This document shows, one piece after another, positions 44,292-52,181 of a stretch of DNA of 64,000 bases (the first letter of the stretch is position 1; the number at the start of each line of letters is the position of its first letter). The DNA comes from an uncultured Oscillospiraceae bacterium (lineage in GTDB: Bacteria > Bacillota > Clostridia > Oscillospirales > Acutalibacteraceae). The stretch spans positions 1 through 64,000 of the forward strand of contig CAJJNV010000005.1 in NCBI GenBank assembly GCA_905193225.1, written 5' to 3'. Both the position numbers and the translations under genes were made by a program. The notes under the pieces are model-generated. The model searched no databases, was not told the origin of the DNA, and was given only the letters and a program-made list of their open reading frames with translations.

Positions 44292-44335
44292 TACATATAT
44301 CTATATGTAACGCCAACTACATATTTTTGTATGTA
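44292..44335. promoter_or_regulatory. Pair of operator-like palindromes TACATA-N6-TATGTA
   Basis: Two copies of TACATA-N6-TATGTA, at 44292-44309 (perfect palindrome over 18 bases) and 44318-44335, lie 26 bases centre to centre in the gap between the divergent unknown gene and the XRE regulator. The spacing puts them about 2.5 DNA turns apart. Probable binding sites of the XRE protein. Confidence 0.65.
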
Positions 44336-44364
44336 TGATAAACTTTCGGCAAGGAGCTGAAAGT

Positions 44365-44586
44365 ATGAAGTATTATAACGAGCGGCTGAAAGATTTCAGA
44401 AAATATCTTGACCTGCCCCAGCGCAAAATGGCCGAGGCTCTCGGCATAAGTCAGCAGCATTACAGTATGTATGAAAGCGGAAAAAGGGTTATGAGCGCCG
44501 AGCAGATAATTATAATCTGCAAGAAATTCAATGTCAGCGCCGATTATATTCTTGCCCTTACCGACGAATTTAAAAATCTCAATTGA
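44365..44586 (+). CDS. XRE-family (Cro/CI-like) transcriptional regulator, 73 aa
   Basis: Single helix-turn-helix domain: LKDFRKYLDLPQRKMAEALGISQQHYSMYESGKR carries the HTH at about 18-39, followed by PxxII-type helices and SADYILALTD. There is no effector domain. ATG 44365 follows AAGGAG by 7 bases. It lies 30 bases behind the second operator-like palindrome, which suggests autoregulation. Confidence 0.88.
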   Translation: MKYYNERLKDFRKYLDLPQRKMAEALGISQQHYSMYESGKRVMSAEQIIIICKKFNVSADYILALTDEFKNLN

Positions 44587-44646
44587 CGGCCGGGACGAAA
44601 ACGGTGTATAATGGCTGTAAATCGGGAAAGTACAGGAGGCGGGAAT

Positions 44647-45231
44647 ATGCCCAAAATATCCGAAAAAAGCACAAAGAGCAAGATAGTTTCGGCGGCGTGG
44701 AAGCTTTTTTACGAGCGGGGATACGACGGAACGACGGTTGAGGAAATAATTTTTGAATCGGGCACGTCAAAGGGATCATTTTATCACTATTTCAGCGGAA
44801 AAGACGCTCTGCTGGGATCTCTGGCCGATCTTTTCGACCAAAAATATATCGAGCTTGAGCCGAGACTTGCTCAGACGGAGGGATGTATCGAAAAGCTGCT
44901 TTTTTTGAACGAACAGCTTTTTGATATGATAGAAAACACGGTTGATCTCGACCTTATAAAGCGTATGTACGCAACCCAGCTGACCGCCAAGGGCGAAAAG
45001 ACGCTTGTCGACCATAACCGGGTGTATTTCCGTCTGCTGCGGCGGCTTGTGGCGGCGGGACAGGCCTCCGGTGAGCTGACAGATAAGCTTTCCTCGGGGG
45101 ATATTGTTAAGTATTACGCCTTCTGCGAGCGGGCGCTGATATACGACTGGTGCCTTTGCGGAGGAGAAAACTCACTCAAGCAATCGGCCGCAGCGATTAT
45201 GCCTTTTTTGATGAAACGCATAAAGGCTTGA
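44647..45231 (+). CDS. TetR-family transcriptional regulator
   Basis: The 194-residue protein has a standard TetR DNA-binding domain (KIVSAAWKLFYERGYDGTTVEEI, then SKGSFYHYFSGKDALL) and a variable helical ligand-binding part. The ATG at 44647 follows AGGAGG. It is 60 bases behind the XRE gene and ends with a terminator. The ligand is unknown; the palindrome before putP (45615-45638) is a candidate target. Confidence 0.9.
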   Translation: MPKISEKSTKSKIVSAAWKLFYERGYDGTTVEEIIFESGTSKGSFYHYFSGKDALLGSLADLFDQKYIELEPRLAQTEGCIEKLLFLNEQLFDMIENTVDLDLIKRMYATQLTAKGEKTLVDHNRVYFRLLRRLVAAGQASGELTDKLSSGDIVKYYAFCERALIYDWCLCGGENSLKQSAAAIMPFLMKRIKA

Positions 45232-45265
45232 GCCTAATCTTGTTTTGCGGGAAAGATACACACCT

Positions 45266-45296
45266 ACTGCACGGGTGACCGTGCAGTATTTTTTTG
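45266..45296 (+). terminator. Terminator behind the TetR gene
   Basis: ACTGCACGG (45266-45274) pairs perfectly with CCGTGCAGT (45279-45287), followed by ATTTTTTT. Confidence 0.9.
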
Positions 45297-45442
45297 CTCA
45301 TCCGTTTTTTGATGGGAGTCTCCGGTGAAAAAAATTACTGCAGCGATCGGGCAACGTGTCATTGCATTTTTTCTTGATCATCGTCGGACATTACGGTTTT
45401 ACAAAAGGAATATCATTATGAATGCTGCAGCCGGGCTTTACC

Positions 45443-45465
45443 GCCGAGATCGGAGGGAGCAGCAA
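45443..45465. repeat. Fragment of the structured intergenic element
   Basis: GCCGAGATCGGAGGGAGCAG matches copy A from the right arm of its first hairpin into its inner stem with a single change. The partners of both stems are missing, so this is probably a decayed copy. Confidence 0.5.
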
Positions 45466-45614
45466 AAGGAATGAGACGGAAATAGACCGGCAACAGCAAA
45501 AAACCGCATACGGCAAACGACGACAAGTTTATTTTTTGTACTAAAATTTGTACAGTTTAAAGTACGGTCTAAAAACATAGGAAACATATCGCTTTGGCTA
45601 ATTTTAAGTAAACA

Positions 45615-45638
45615 TAGTACAGACTATATTCTGTACTA
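45615..45638. promoter_or_regulatory. 24-bp operator-like palindrome before putP
   Basis: TAGTACAGA, 6 bases, TCTGTACTA: perfect 9-base arms ending 9 bases before the -35 box of the putP promoter. The size and symmetry fit a dimeric regulator such as the TetR protein encoded 380 bases upstream. Confidence 0.55.
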
Positions 45639-45647
45639 CATTCTGTA

Positions 45648-45676
45648 TTGCATTCCGGTTTAAATTGTGTTATACT
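45648..45676 (+). promoter_or_regulatory. Probable putP promoter
   Basis: TTGCAT (45648-45653), 17 bases, TATACT (45671-45676). The leader to the start codon is about 138 bases. Confidence 0.55.
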
Positions 45677-45821
45677 TACTTTTGTTATTTAATTTATCGT
45701 ATTTTGTTGCGCCCGCCGTCAGAAAAGAACCCGGCCGTCAAAATTGTTTGTTTTCGGTCGGATTATACCTTTAAAGTAAAAAGAAAAAGCTTTGGCGGGG
45801 CAACCGAAAGGGAGTAGAAAA

Positions 45822-47378
45822 ATGTCATTCACAACAAACAACTGGATCGTGCTTGTGACAATGCTGGTTTATATGGCCGTTATGATCATAATCGGTTTTG
45901 CGGTGTCCAAGCTTAACAAATCCTCAAGCGACTTCTTCTTAGGAGGAAGAAAGCTCGGCCCGCTGGTAACGGCCATGAGTGCCGAAGCCTCGGATATGAG
46001 CGGCTGGCTGCTTATGGGTATGCCCGGCCTTGCCCTTATGACCGGTGTGCCCGAAGCCTTCTGGACGGCGACGGGGCTTTCGATCGGTACATATCTCAAC
46101 TGGCTGTTTGTGGCCAAAAGACTCAGAATATACAGCCACCGCATCGATTCCTACACCATTCCCGACTTTTTCTCCCGCCGTTTCGGCGACGGGAAAAAGG
46201 TGCTGACCTGCATCTCGGCCATAATCATCGTAATCTTTTTCATCCCATATACCGCATCGGGATTTTGTGCCTGCGGAAAGCTGTTCTCCACCCTTTTCGG
46301 AATAGACTATATGACCGCCATGATAATCAGCGCCGCCGTAATCATAATTTACTGCACACTGGGCGGATTTTTTGCCGCCTCCTTTACCGATTTCGTACAG
46401 AGCATCATTATGACGGTTGCTCTGCTTATCGTGCTCGGCCTCGGCGAAGGTCTTATCGGCGGATTCGATAACGTTTTTGCCAATGTTTCCGATCTTCCCG
46501 GCTTCCTCGATGTCTTTAAGGGATACGATGTGGCCAAAGGTACGACCGGCGACTATAACGCCCTGACCGTGGCCTCCACCCTTGCATGGGGACTGGGATA
46601 TTTCGGTATGCCCCACATTCTCCTCCGCTTTATGGCTATCGAGGACGAAAAGAAGCTCAAGCTTTCCCGCCGCGTGGCCTCGGTATGGGTGGTCATTGCC
46701 ATGGGCATTGCCATTCTCATCGGTGTAATCGGATATTCTCTTATGATGAAGGGCATCGTTCCCCAGTACGCCGATAACGCCGCCGCCGAAAACGTCGTTG
46801 TCGACATTGCAAAATTCCTCAGTAAATACGGCTTTGTGGCCGCATTTGCCGGCGGAATAATCCTTGCGGGAATACTCGCATCCACCATGTCCACCGCCGA
46901 TTCTCAGCTGCTTGCCGCCGCTTCCAGCATTTCCGAAAATCTCGTTCAGGAAAGTTTCGGCGTAAAGCTGTCCACCAAAAAGGCCATCGGCCTTGCCCGT
47001 ATCGCCGTTGTGGTCATTTCTGTCATTGCCATCTTCCTTGCCAGAGACCCCGACAGCTCGGTTTTCCGTATCGTTTCCTTTGCATGGGCGGGATTCGGCG
47101 CCGCTTTCGGACCGGTTGTGCTGTGCGCGCTGTTCTGGAAGAGAGCCAACAAATACGGTGCAATTTCGGGTATGCTTGCCGGAGGCGCAATGGTATTTAT
47201 CTGGAAGTTCCTTGTGCGTTCCGCATTTGCCGGAACGGTACTTGACATTTACGAGCTTCTGCCCGCATTTATCGTCGGTCTTGCGGTAATAATAGTCGTC
47301 AGCCTGCTCACCAAGGCCCCCGACAAGGAAATTACCGACAAATTCGACGAGGTCAAGGCCGCCTGCAAAGAGGTCTGA
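45822..47378 (+). CDS. putP: Sodium/proline symporter
   Basis: A 518-residue sodium:solute symporter with about 13 membrane segments. SSDFFLGGRKLGPLVTAMSAEASDMSGWLLMG in the first third and the sodium-site region STADSQLLAAASSISEN in the middle are typical of PutP, which imports proline with Na+. ATG 45822 follows AAAGGGAG. A palindrome just before its promoter suggests specific control. Confidence 0.93.
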   Translation: MSFTTNNWIVLVTMLVYMAVMIIIGFAVSKLNKSSSDFFLGGRKLGPLVTAMSAEASDMSGWLLMGMPGLALMTGVPEAFWTATGLSIGTYLNWLFVAKRLRIYSHRIDSYTIPDFFSRRFGDGKKVLTCISAIIIVIFFIPYTASGFCACGKLFSTLFGIDYMTAMIISAAVIIIYCTLGGFFAASFTDFVQSIIMTVALLIVLGLGEGLIGGFDNVFANVSDLPGFLDVFKGYDVAKGTTGDYNALTVASTLAWGLGYFGMPHILLRFMAIEDEKKLKLSRRVASVWVVIAMGIAILIGVIGYSLMMKGIVPQYADNAAAENVVVDIAKFLSKYGFVAAFAGGIILAGILASTMSTADSQLLAAASSISENLVQESFGVKLSTKKAIGLARIAVVVISVIAIFLARDPDSSVFRIVSFAWAGFGAAFGPVVLCALFWKRANKYGAISGMLAGGAMVFIWKFLVRSAFAGTVLDIYELLPAFIVGLAVIIVVSLLTKAPDKEITDKFDEVKAACKEV

Positions 47379-47599
47379 TCACGGCTTTTTCAGTCTTTGC
47401 GGAATTTTTGCAGAATTCTTGCGGGCAATGAATGCCGTGCTTTTCGGCGGGTCAGACAGATCCGATCTGCAAAAGGCCGATGCGCGCCATCTGCCCGATG
47501 GAAACCGATGCACGGGACCTGCCCGATCGGCAGGAAAAAACAGAACACGCGATCGGTATCCGGCTGCACAAAAAGCCGAAAAAAGATTTTTTAAAACCC
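47379..47599. other. Region between putP and the L10 leader
   Basis: No supported gene. Overlapping short open frames lack ribosome binding sites and show no family resemblance. A small hairpin around 47518-47535 (CCTGCC/GGCAGG) has no T run on the plus strand. Confidence 0.4.
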
Positions 47600-47628
47600 T
47601 TGACAAATTATAAAAAGTGTGATAATAT
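47600..47628 (+). promoter_or_regulatory. Promoter of rplJL
   Basis: TTGACA (47600-47605), 17 bases, TAATAT (47623-47628), directly ahead of the L10 leader. Confidence 0.75.
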
Positions 47629-47639
47629 ACTAAAGCTGT

Positions 47640-47783
47640 TCTAAAGACAGCGGGTGCTGAATATTCAGCCTAAAGGCTATGCCGCCTGCCGAGGAAAAGC
47701 GTTCAAACATTTTCTATTTGTCTGTTACGCCTTCTTCGCCTTGCGGAGAAGGCTTTTTATATTCGTAACAGGAGGTGAATAAT
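47640..47783 (+). promoter_or_regulatory. Ribosomal protein L10 leader with attenuator
   Basis: The leader contains GCTGAATATTCAGC and AAGGCT stems followed by GCCGCCTGCCGAGG, the pattern of the Firmicute L10 leader that binds the L10-L12 complex. A strong hairpin (47729-47753, GCCTTCTxCG/CGGAGAAGGC) followed by TTTTT lies just before the ribosome binding site and would act as the attenuator. Confidence 0.8.
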
Positions 47784-48299
47784 ATGCCGAGTGCAGCAAT
47801 TCTCGAAAAGAAGAAACAGCTTGTCAGCGAACTGACCGAAAAGCTCAAGGAGGCTTGCGCCGGTGTTATCGTTCAATACGAAGGAATCAGTGTTGAGGAC
47901 GACACCAAGCTTCGCCGCGAGCTTCGCGAAGCAGGTGTTGAATACCGCGTTATAAAGAACACCTATCTGCGTTTTGCTCTTGAAGGCGCCGGAATTACCG
48001 GACTTGACGATGTTCTCGAAGGAACAACCGCCATCGCCACCAGCAAGGACGACGAAATCGCCGCCGCCCGCGTACTTTGCAAATACGCCGAAACCAGCGA
48101 CACCTTTAAGGTAAAGGCCGGTTTCTCCGAGGGTAAGGCTCTGACCGCCGAGACCGTGACCGAAATGTCCAAGGTTCCCGGAAAAGAGACCCTTTATGCA
48201 ATGCTGGCCGGAGAACTCTCCCAGTGCATCGCAGGTCTTGCACGTGCTCTCAACGCCGTTGCAGAGCAGAAGGGTGCAGACGCCCCCGCCGAAGCATAA
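47784..48299 (+). CDS. rplJ: Ribosomal protein L10
   Basis: Base of the L7/L12 stalk. The 171-residue protein begins MPSAAILEKKKQLVSELTEK and contains the conserved VEYRVIKNTYLRFALEG segment; the C-terminal helix that binds L7/L12 dimers ends LARALNAVAEQKG. ATG 47784 is 6 bases behind AGGAGGTG; a GTG upstream overlaps that site. Confidence 0.97.
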   Translation: MPSAAILEKKKQLVSELTEKLKEACAGVIVQYEGISVEDDTKLRRELREAGVEYRVIKNTYLRFALEGAGITGLDDVLEGTTAIATSKDDEIAAARVLCKYAETSDTFKVKAGFSEGKALTAETVTEMSKVPGKETLYAMLAGELSQCIAGLARALNAVAEQKGADAPAEA

Positions 48300-48353
48300 T
48301 TTTTGCTTCATAAACATTTTATTTTTAAAAAAACTTTTTTGGAGGTATTATAA

Positions 48354-48725
48354 ATGTCTGAGAAAATCACAAGCATCATTGATGCAGTTAAAGAACTCAC
48401 AGTTCTCGAACTTAACGAACTTGTAAAAGCCATCGAAGAGGAGTTTGGCGTTTCCGCTGCTGCTCCCGTAGCTGTTGCTGCTGCCGCTCCCGGCGCTGCT
48501 GCCGCTGAAGAGAAGTCTGAATTCGACGTTGTTCTTGCCGAGGTCGGCGCAGAGAAGATCAAGGTCATCAAGGCTGTCCGCGAGATCACCGGACTTGGTC
48601 TCGGCGATGCCAAGGCTCTTGTTGACGGCGCTCCCAAGACTGTTAAGGAAGCAGTTGCTAAGGACGAGGCCGAAGAGATGAAGAAGAAACTTGAGGATGT
48701 CGGCGCAAAGGTCGAACTCAAATAA
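48354..48725 (+). CDS. rplL: Ribosomal protein L7/L12
   Basis: The 123-residue stalk protein has an N-terminal dimer domain, an Ala-rich hinge (about 38-55) and the C-terminal factor-binding domain (EKIKVIKAVREITGLGLGDAKALVDGAPK). GGAGG precedes the ATG. A terminator follows, and rpoB does not. Confidence 0.98.
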   Translation: MSEKITSIIDAVKELTVLELNELVKAIEEEFGVSAAAPVAVAAAAPGAAAAEEKSEFDVVLAEVGAEKIKVIKAVREITGLGLGDAKALVDGAPKTVKEAVAKDEAEEMKKKLEDVGAKVELK

Positions 48726-48743
48726 GTTTGTCTTTACCTTTAC

Positions 48744-48790
48744 AGCCGAAGCGGGATGTTTAAAGATTTCTCGCTTCGGCTTTCTTGTTT
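48744..48790 (+). terminator. Terminator behind rplL
   Basis: AGCCGAAGCG (48744-48753) pairs perfectly with CGCTTCGGCT (48772-48781), followed by TTCTTGTTTG. Confidence 0.85.
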
Positions 48791-48842
48791 GTAGGGGGAC
48801 GGCATTTGAGTTTTCCTCATTTTTCTTGTGAAGGTGAAAAGA

Positions 48843-49598
48843 ATGATAAAAAAATTCTTTAAATTCATAGCTTTTATTTTGTGCATATGTATTTGCGCCG
48901 TGGCGGTGGCCAATTGCTCGGTGGTCTTTTCAAAATACCAAAAGCAAACGGTGGACAGCATAGACGGAAAATATGATTGTATAATCATTTTAGGAGCAAG
49001 CGTGCTTTCGGACGGAACACCCTGCCAGATGCTTGCCGATCGGCTGGATACCGGCATCGCGCTTTATAAAAAGGGAGTTTCGGAAAAAATTCTGCTCAGC
49101 GGATACACCTCCACCGAGGATATATATGATGAAATAAAGGCCATGAAAAAATATTGCCTTGATCGGGATGTACCTGAAAGCGCCATTTTCTCCGATGGAT
49201 ACGGTCTTTCCACATATGACAGCGTGGTCAGAGCCAAGCGGGTATATTGTGCAAATTCCGCCGTCATCGTCACACAGAAGTATCATCTCGACCGAGCCCT
49301 TTATGTGGCGGGATACAAGGGTCTTGATGCCGTGGGAGTGGCCTGCGACAAGGGAAACGGCGGCTATACCGACATTCTCAACAACCAGGTCAGGGAGATG
49401 CTCGCAAGAACAAAGGCGTTTTTCTATTGTCTTTTGAACGTCCAGCCGAAAAATCTCGGTGAGGCGCAAAACATAAACGGAAGCCCGGTCGGTTCTTCCG
49501 ATGCTGCGGGTTCGGATGGATCCGAGATATATTCGGAAGTGTCCGATAATACCGATGCCGCCGATCTGTCGGCAGAAAAGGCACCGTCGGCCGAGTAA
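48843..49598 (+). CDS. DUF218 (YdcF/SanA-like) membrane protein
   Basis: A 251-residue protein with an N-terminal membrane segment (about 8-30) and an outside DUF218 domain: YDCIIILGASVLSDGTPC, LLSGY, a DGYGLSTYDSVVRAK block and VTQKYHLDRALYVA. SanA homologues affect cell-envelope permeability; their reaction is unknown. The last 45 residues are Ser/Asp-rich and probably disordered. ATG 48843 follows AAGGTG by 6 bases; upstream GTGs lack a site. Confidence 0.85.
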   Translation: MIKKFFKFIAFILCICICAVAVANCSVVFSKYQKQTVDSIDGKYDCIIILGASVLSDGTPCQMLADRLDTGIALYKKGVSEKILLSGYTSTEDIYDEIKAMKKYCLDRDVPESAIFSDGYGLSTYDSVVRAKRVYCANSAVIVTQKYHLDRALYVAGYKGLDAVGVACDKGNGGYTDILNNQVREMLARTKAFFYCLLNVQPKNLGEAQNINGSPVGSSDAAGSDGSEIYSEVSDNTDAADLSAEKAPSAE

Positions 49599-49708
49599 CG
49601 GGGCGTTGCCGATCGGTTCGCTCATATATCCGTTATCCGCATACCCACACATTCTCATAACCCTAATAACCCCACAGCCCGACGGAACTTTATAATAATA
49701 AAAAAACG

Positions 49709-49750
49709 ACCCGCCTGCAGGCCTTTTAAAGCTTGCAGGTGGGTTTTGTT
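49709..49750. terminator. Bidirectional terminator between convergent genes
   Basis: ACCCGCCTGCA (49709-49719) pairs with TGCAGGTGGGT (49734-49744) with one wobble, with TTTGTTT on the plus side and an A run on the other, so it can stop both the DUF218 gene and anything read on the minus strand. Confidence 0.85.
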
Positions 49751-49847
49751 TCCTCATCAAGAGATGAGTAATGCTTTTTTGTCTCCGGCTCAGATTATCT
49801 GAATCGGGAAGTCTCTGACGGAGCCTTTTAAATTAAAACCGCCTTAA

Positions 49848-50264
49848 TCAGATGGTCTCGGCAACGTGGTGGATTCCCTCGGGAAGGTCGGCCTCGTCGC
49901 AGGAAATGGTCAGCAGCATATTGACGTTTTCTTCTTCCACAACGGCAGACAGCCTGTCGAGGAAGTGGACAAGGTTTTCGTAATCCTTGCCGCCCATTTT
50001 AAGGGTGCCGTCAACGAAAACATCGGTGATGTCGTGGTCGCCGGCGAGAACGCCCGAAATAAAGCTGTAAAGCTCGTCATAGTTGGAAATTCCGTAATGC
50101 TCACCGTCGATGAGGCGGGCGCGATGGGTAATATCATAGGTAAGCTTCATACCCTTCTCGATGCACACAACATTGCCGTTGCTTTCTTCTGCACGGGCGT
50201 TGATGGAATCGATAAGTCTCTTGGTCTTTCCGCTTCCTTTGTTTCCTACAATAATCTTGATCAT
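49848..50264 (-). CDS. Small P-loop ATP-binding protein, unknown role
   Basis: A 138-residue protein opening with a Walker A loop, IIVGNKGSGKTKRLID (about 4-19), with a possible Walker B strand ITDVFVDG (about 79-86). The size is that of a minimal P-loop domain. Homologues are sometimes labelled twitching-motility PilT-like, but PilT motifs are absent. AAAGGAG precedes the ATG. It lies 28 bases behind pgi on the same strand, so the two are probably co-transcribed. Confidence 0.75.
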   Translation of the reverse strand: MIKIIVGNKGSGKTKRLIDSINARAEESNGNVVCIEKGMKLTYDITHRARLIDGEHYGISNYDELYSFISGVLAGDHDITDVFVDGTLKMGGKDYENLVHFLDRLSAVVEEENVNMLLTISCDEADLPEGIHHVAETI

Positions 50265-50292
50265 TTGAAAAACTCCTTTTTAATGTATTGTG

Positions 50293-51633
50293 TTATTTGG
50301 AAATGCGTTTTTCGAGGGCTTCTTTTTGATCCTCGTAGCCGGGCTTGCCCAGCAGCGCAAACATATTCTTTTTATAGCTTTCAACTCCCGGCTGGTTAAA
50401 GGGATTGACCCCCAAAAGATAACCGGAAATGGCACAGGCCTTTTCAAAGAAGTATACCATATAGCCAAACTCGTATTCGTCGGCACGGGGCAGCTCGAGC
50501 ACGATGTTGGGCACGCCGCCGTCGTTGTGGGCGAGAATGGTGCCTTCAAAAGCCTTGCGGTTGACAAAGGACATCTTCTTTCCGGCCAGGAAATTGAGAC
50601 CGTCGCCGTCGTCCTCCTGACGTTTTATTTCCACGTCAAGCTGGGGATTATCTATCCACACAACCGTTTCGAAGATGCTTCTGACACCGTCCTGAATGTA
50701 CTGCCCGAGAGAGTGAAGATCGGTGGAGAAAATGGCGCTTGCGGGGAAAAGTCCCTTATTGTCCTTGCCTTCGCTTTCTCCGTAAAGCTGCTTGAACCAC
50801 TCGGCCATCATGGTCATTCTCGGCTCGTATGCCGTCAGCATTTCGATGCCCTTGCCCTTGCGGAGCAGAATGTTGCGAAGTGCCGCGTATTTATAGCAGT
50901 CGTTATTATTGAGATCGGGATCCTTAAAGGCCTCTCTTGCGTCCTTTGCACCCTTCATCATAGCGTCGATGTCGGCACCCGAAACGGCGATGGGGAGAAG
51001 GCCTACGGCGGTCAGTACCGAGTATCTTCCGCCAACGTCGTCGGGAACGACAAAGGTTTCGTAGCCTTCGCTGTCGGCCAGAGCCTTGAGGGTTCCTCTT
51101 GCCTTGTCGGTGGTGCAGAAAATGCGTTCCTTGGCGCCTTCTTTGCCGTATCTCTCCTCAAGAAGGGATTTGAAAATGCGGAAGGCGATGGCCGGCTCGG
51201 TGGTGGTGCCAGATTTTGAAATGACATTTACGCAAACGTCCCTGCCTTCGCATATGGACAGTGTCTCGGCAAGGGCGGTGGAGCTTATGGAGTTGCCCAA
51301 AAAGTAAATGTCGGGAGTGTCTTTTTTAAGGTTGTTGTAAAGGGGAGATTTGATGAATTCAATCGCGGCGCGGGCGCCGAGATAAGAGCCGCCGATGCCT
51401 ATGACAATGAGAACGTCACAGCTGTTTTTGATTTTTTCCGCCGCTTTTTTGATGCGGAAAAACTCCTCTTTGTCATAGTTTTCGGGAAGATCGAGCCAAC
51501 CGATGAAATCGTTTCCTGCGCCGGTTCCCGAGCTTAAAAGCTCATGGGCTGCGGCCACCTGAGGAGCTATACAGTCCAGCTCGTGCCCGTGAATAAAGTC
51601 GCGGGTGTATTTGTCCAGTAGTTTAAGTGCCAT
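50293..51633 (-). CDS. pgi: Glucose-6-phosphate isomerase
   Basis: Interconverts glucose-6-phosphate and fructose-6-phosphate. The 446-residue protein, of the shorter Firmicute type, has VIGIGGSYLGARAAIEF (about 75-91), VISKSGTTTEPA, the GGRYSVLTAVGLLP signature and the C-terminal PGVESYKKNMFALLG block. ATG 51633 follows GGAAAGGGAG; the longer frame is leader sequence. Confidence 0.97.
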   Translation of the reverse strand: MALKLLDKYTRDFIHGHELDCIAPQVAAAHELLSSGTGAGNDFIGWLDLPENYDKEEFFRIKKAAEKIKNSCDVLIVIGIGGSYLGARAAIEFIKSPLYNNLKKDTPDIYFLGNSISSTALAETLSICEGRDVCVNVISKSGTTTEPAIAFRIFKSLLEERYGKEGAKERIFCTTDKARGTLKALADSEGYETFVVPDDVGGRYSVLTAVGLLPIAVSGADIDAMMKGAKDAREAFKDPDLNNNDCYKYAALRNILLRKGKGIEMLTAYEPRMTMMAEWFKQLYGESEGKDNKGLFPASAIFSTDLHSLGQYIQDGVRSIFETVVWIDNPQLDVEIKRQEDDGDGLNFLAGKKMSFVNRKAFEGTILAHNDGGVPNIVLELPRADEYEFGYMVYFFEKACAISGYLLGVNPFNQPGVESYKKNMFALLGKPGYEDQKEALEKRISK

Positions 51634-52181
51634 AAAATTCTCCCTTTCCTGACCAATGTATTGTTTGTCTGCGGTTTTTTCCGTTAAAGAGGAAAAACCG
51701 CCGCCTTGCTTGGTGCCTTGGCCGTGTGGTCGTCTTAGCTGCTTTAGCTGTCTTTTGCCCTTTTGGCGAAGGTACATGTAAATCTGCTGCCGATACCCTT
51801 CTGCCCGTTAAGGAACGGGGCAGTGCATCGGAACGATAAGCCGGTCACAATACAATATGGCTGACCAAAGGTTAGTACAATCGGTATATTTCCCTTCGGT
51901 TTTGTTAATTATATACGATTTAGCGGCTTTTTTCAATAGCAGTTTAGTGAATTTTTTAAAAAATTCACATTTAGTTTAATGCAGACGGCCGATACCTTGC
52001 CGCTTTGGTCGGCCGCGCTGCAAATTAAGTCGGTTCGACCCTCTTTTATTTTATCCGACAGCCACGGAAAACCCGCTGCCATTAAGGTCCTGCCTGATAT
52101 CTGTGTGGGACGAAACCTGCCGATATCAATGCTTTGCTTGATATTCGTTGGTTTAATATTTCCGGGAGAAAAGGTGCGATA
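51634..52181. other. pgi leader and intergenic region
   Basis: The pgi promoter (51908-51936) gives a leader of about 265 bases that includes a CCCGTT/AACGGG hairpin near 51806-51821. Between 51940 and 52181 no feature could be supported; a plus-strand open frame there has no ribosome binding site and runs into the esterase gene. Confidence 0.45.
51908..51936 (-). promoter_or_regulatory. Promoter of pgi
   Basis: On the minus strand TTGAAA (51936-51931), 17 bases, TATAAT (51913-51908). Confidence 0.75.

Larger units (their letters stand above)
45232..45821. other. Intergenic region upstream of putP
   Basis: Holds the tetR terminator (45266-45296), a remnant of the structured repeat (45443-45465), a 24-base palindrome (45615-45638) and the putP promoter (45648-45676). 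The stretch 45300-45440 has no recognised feature. Confidence 0.5.

Noticed and set aside
47397..47644. Overlapping short plus-strand frames between putP and rplJ
   Set aside because: Three frames are open at once without ribosome binding sites, and the end overlaps the rplJ promoter.
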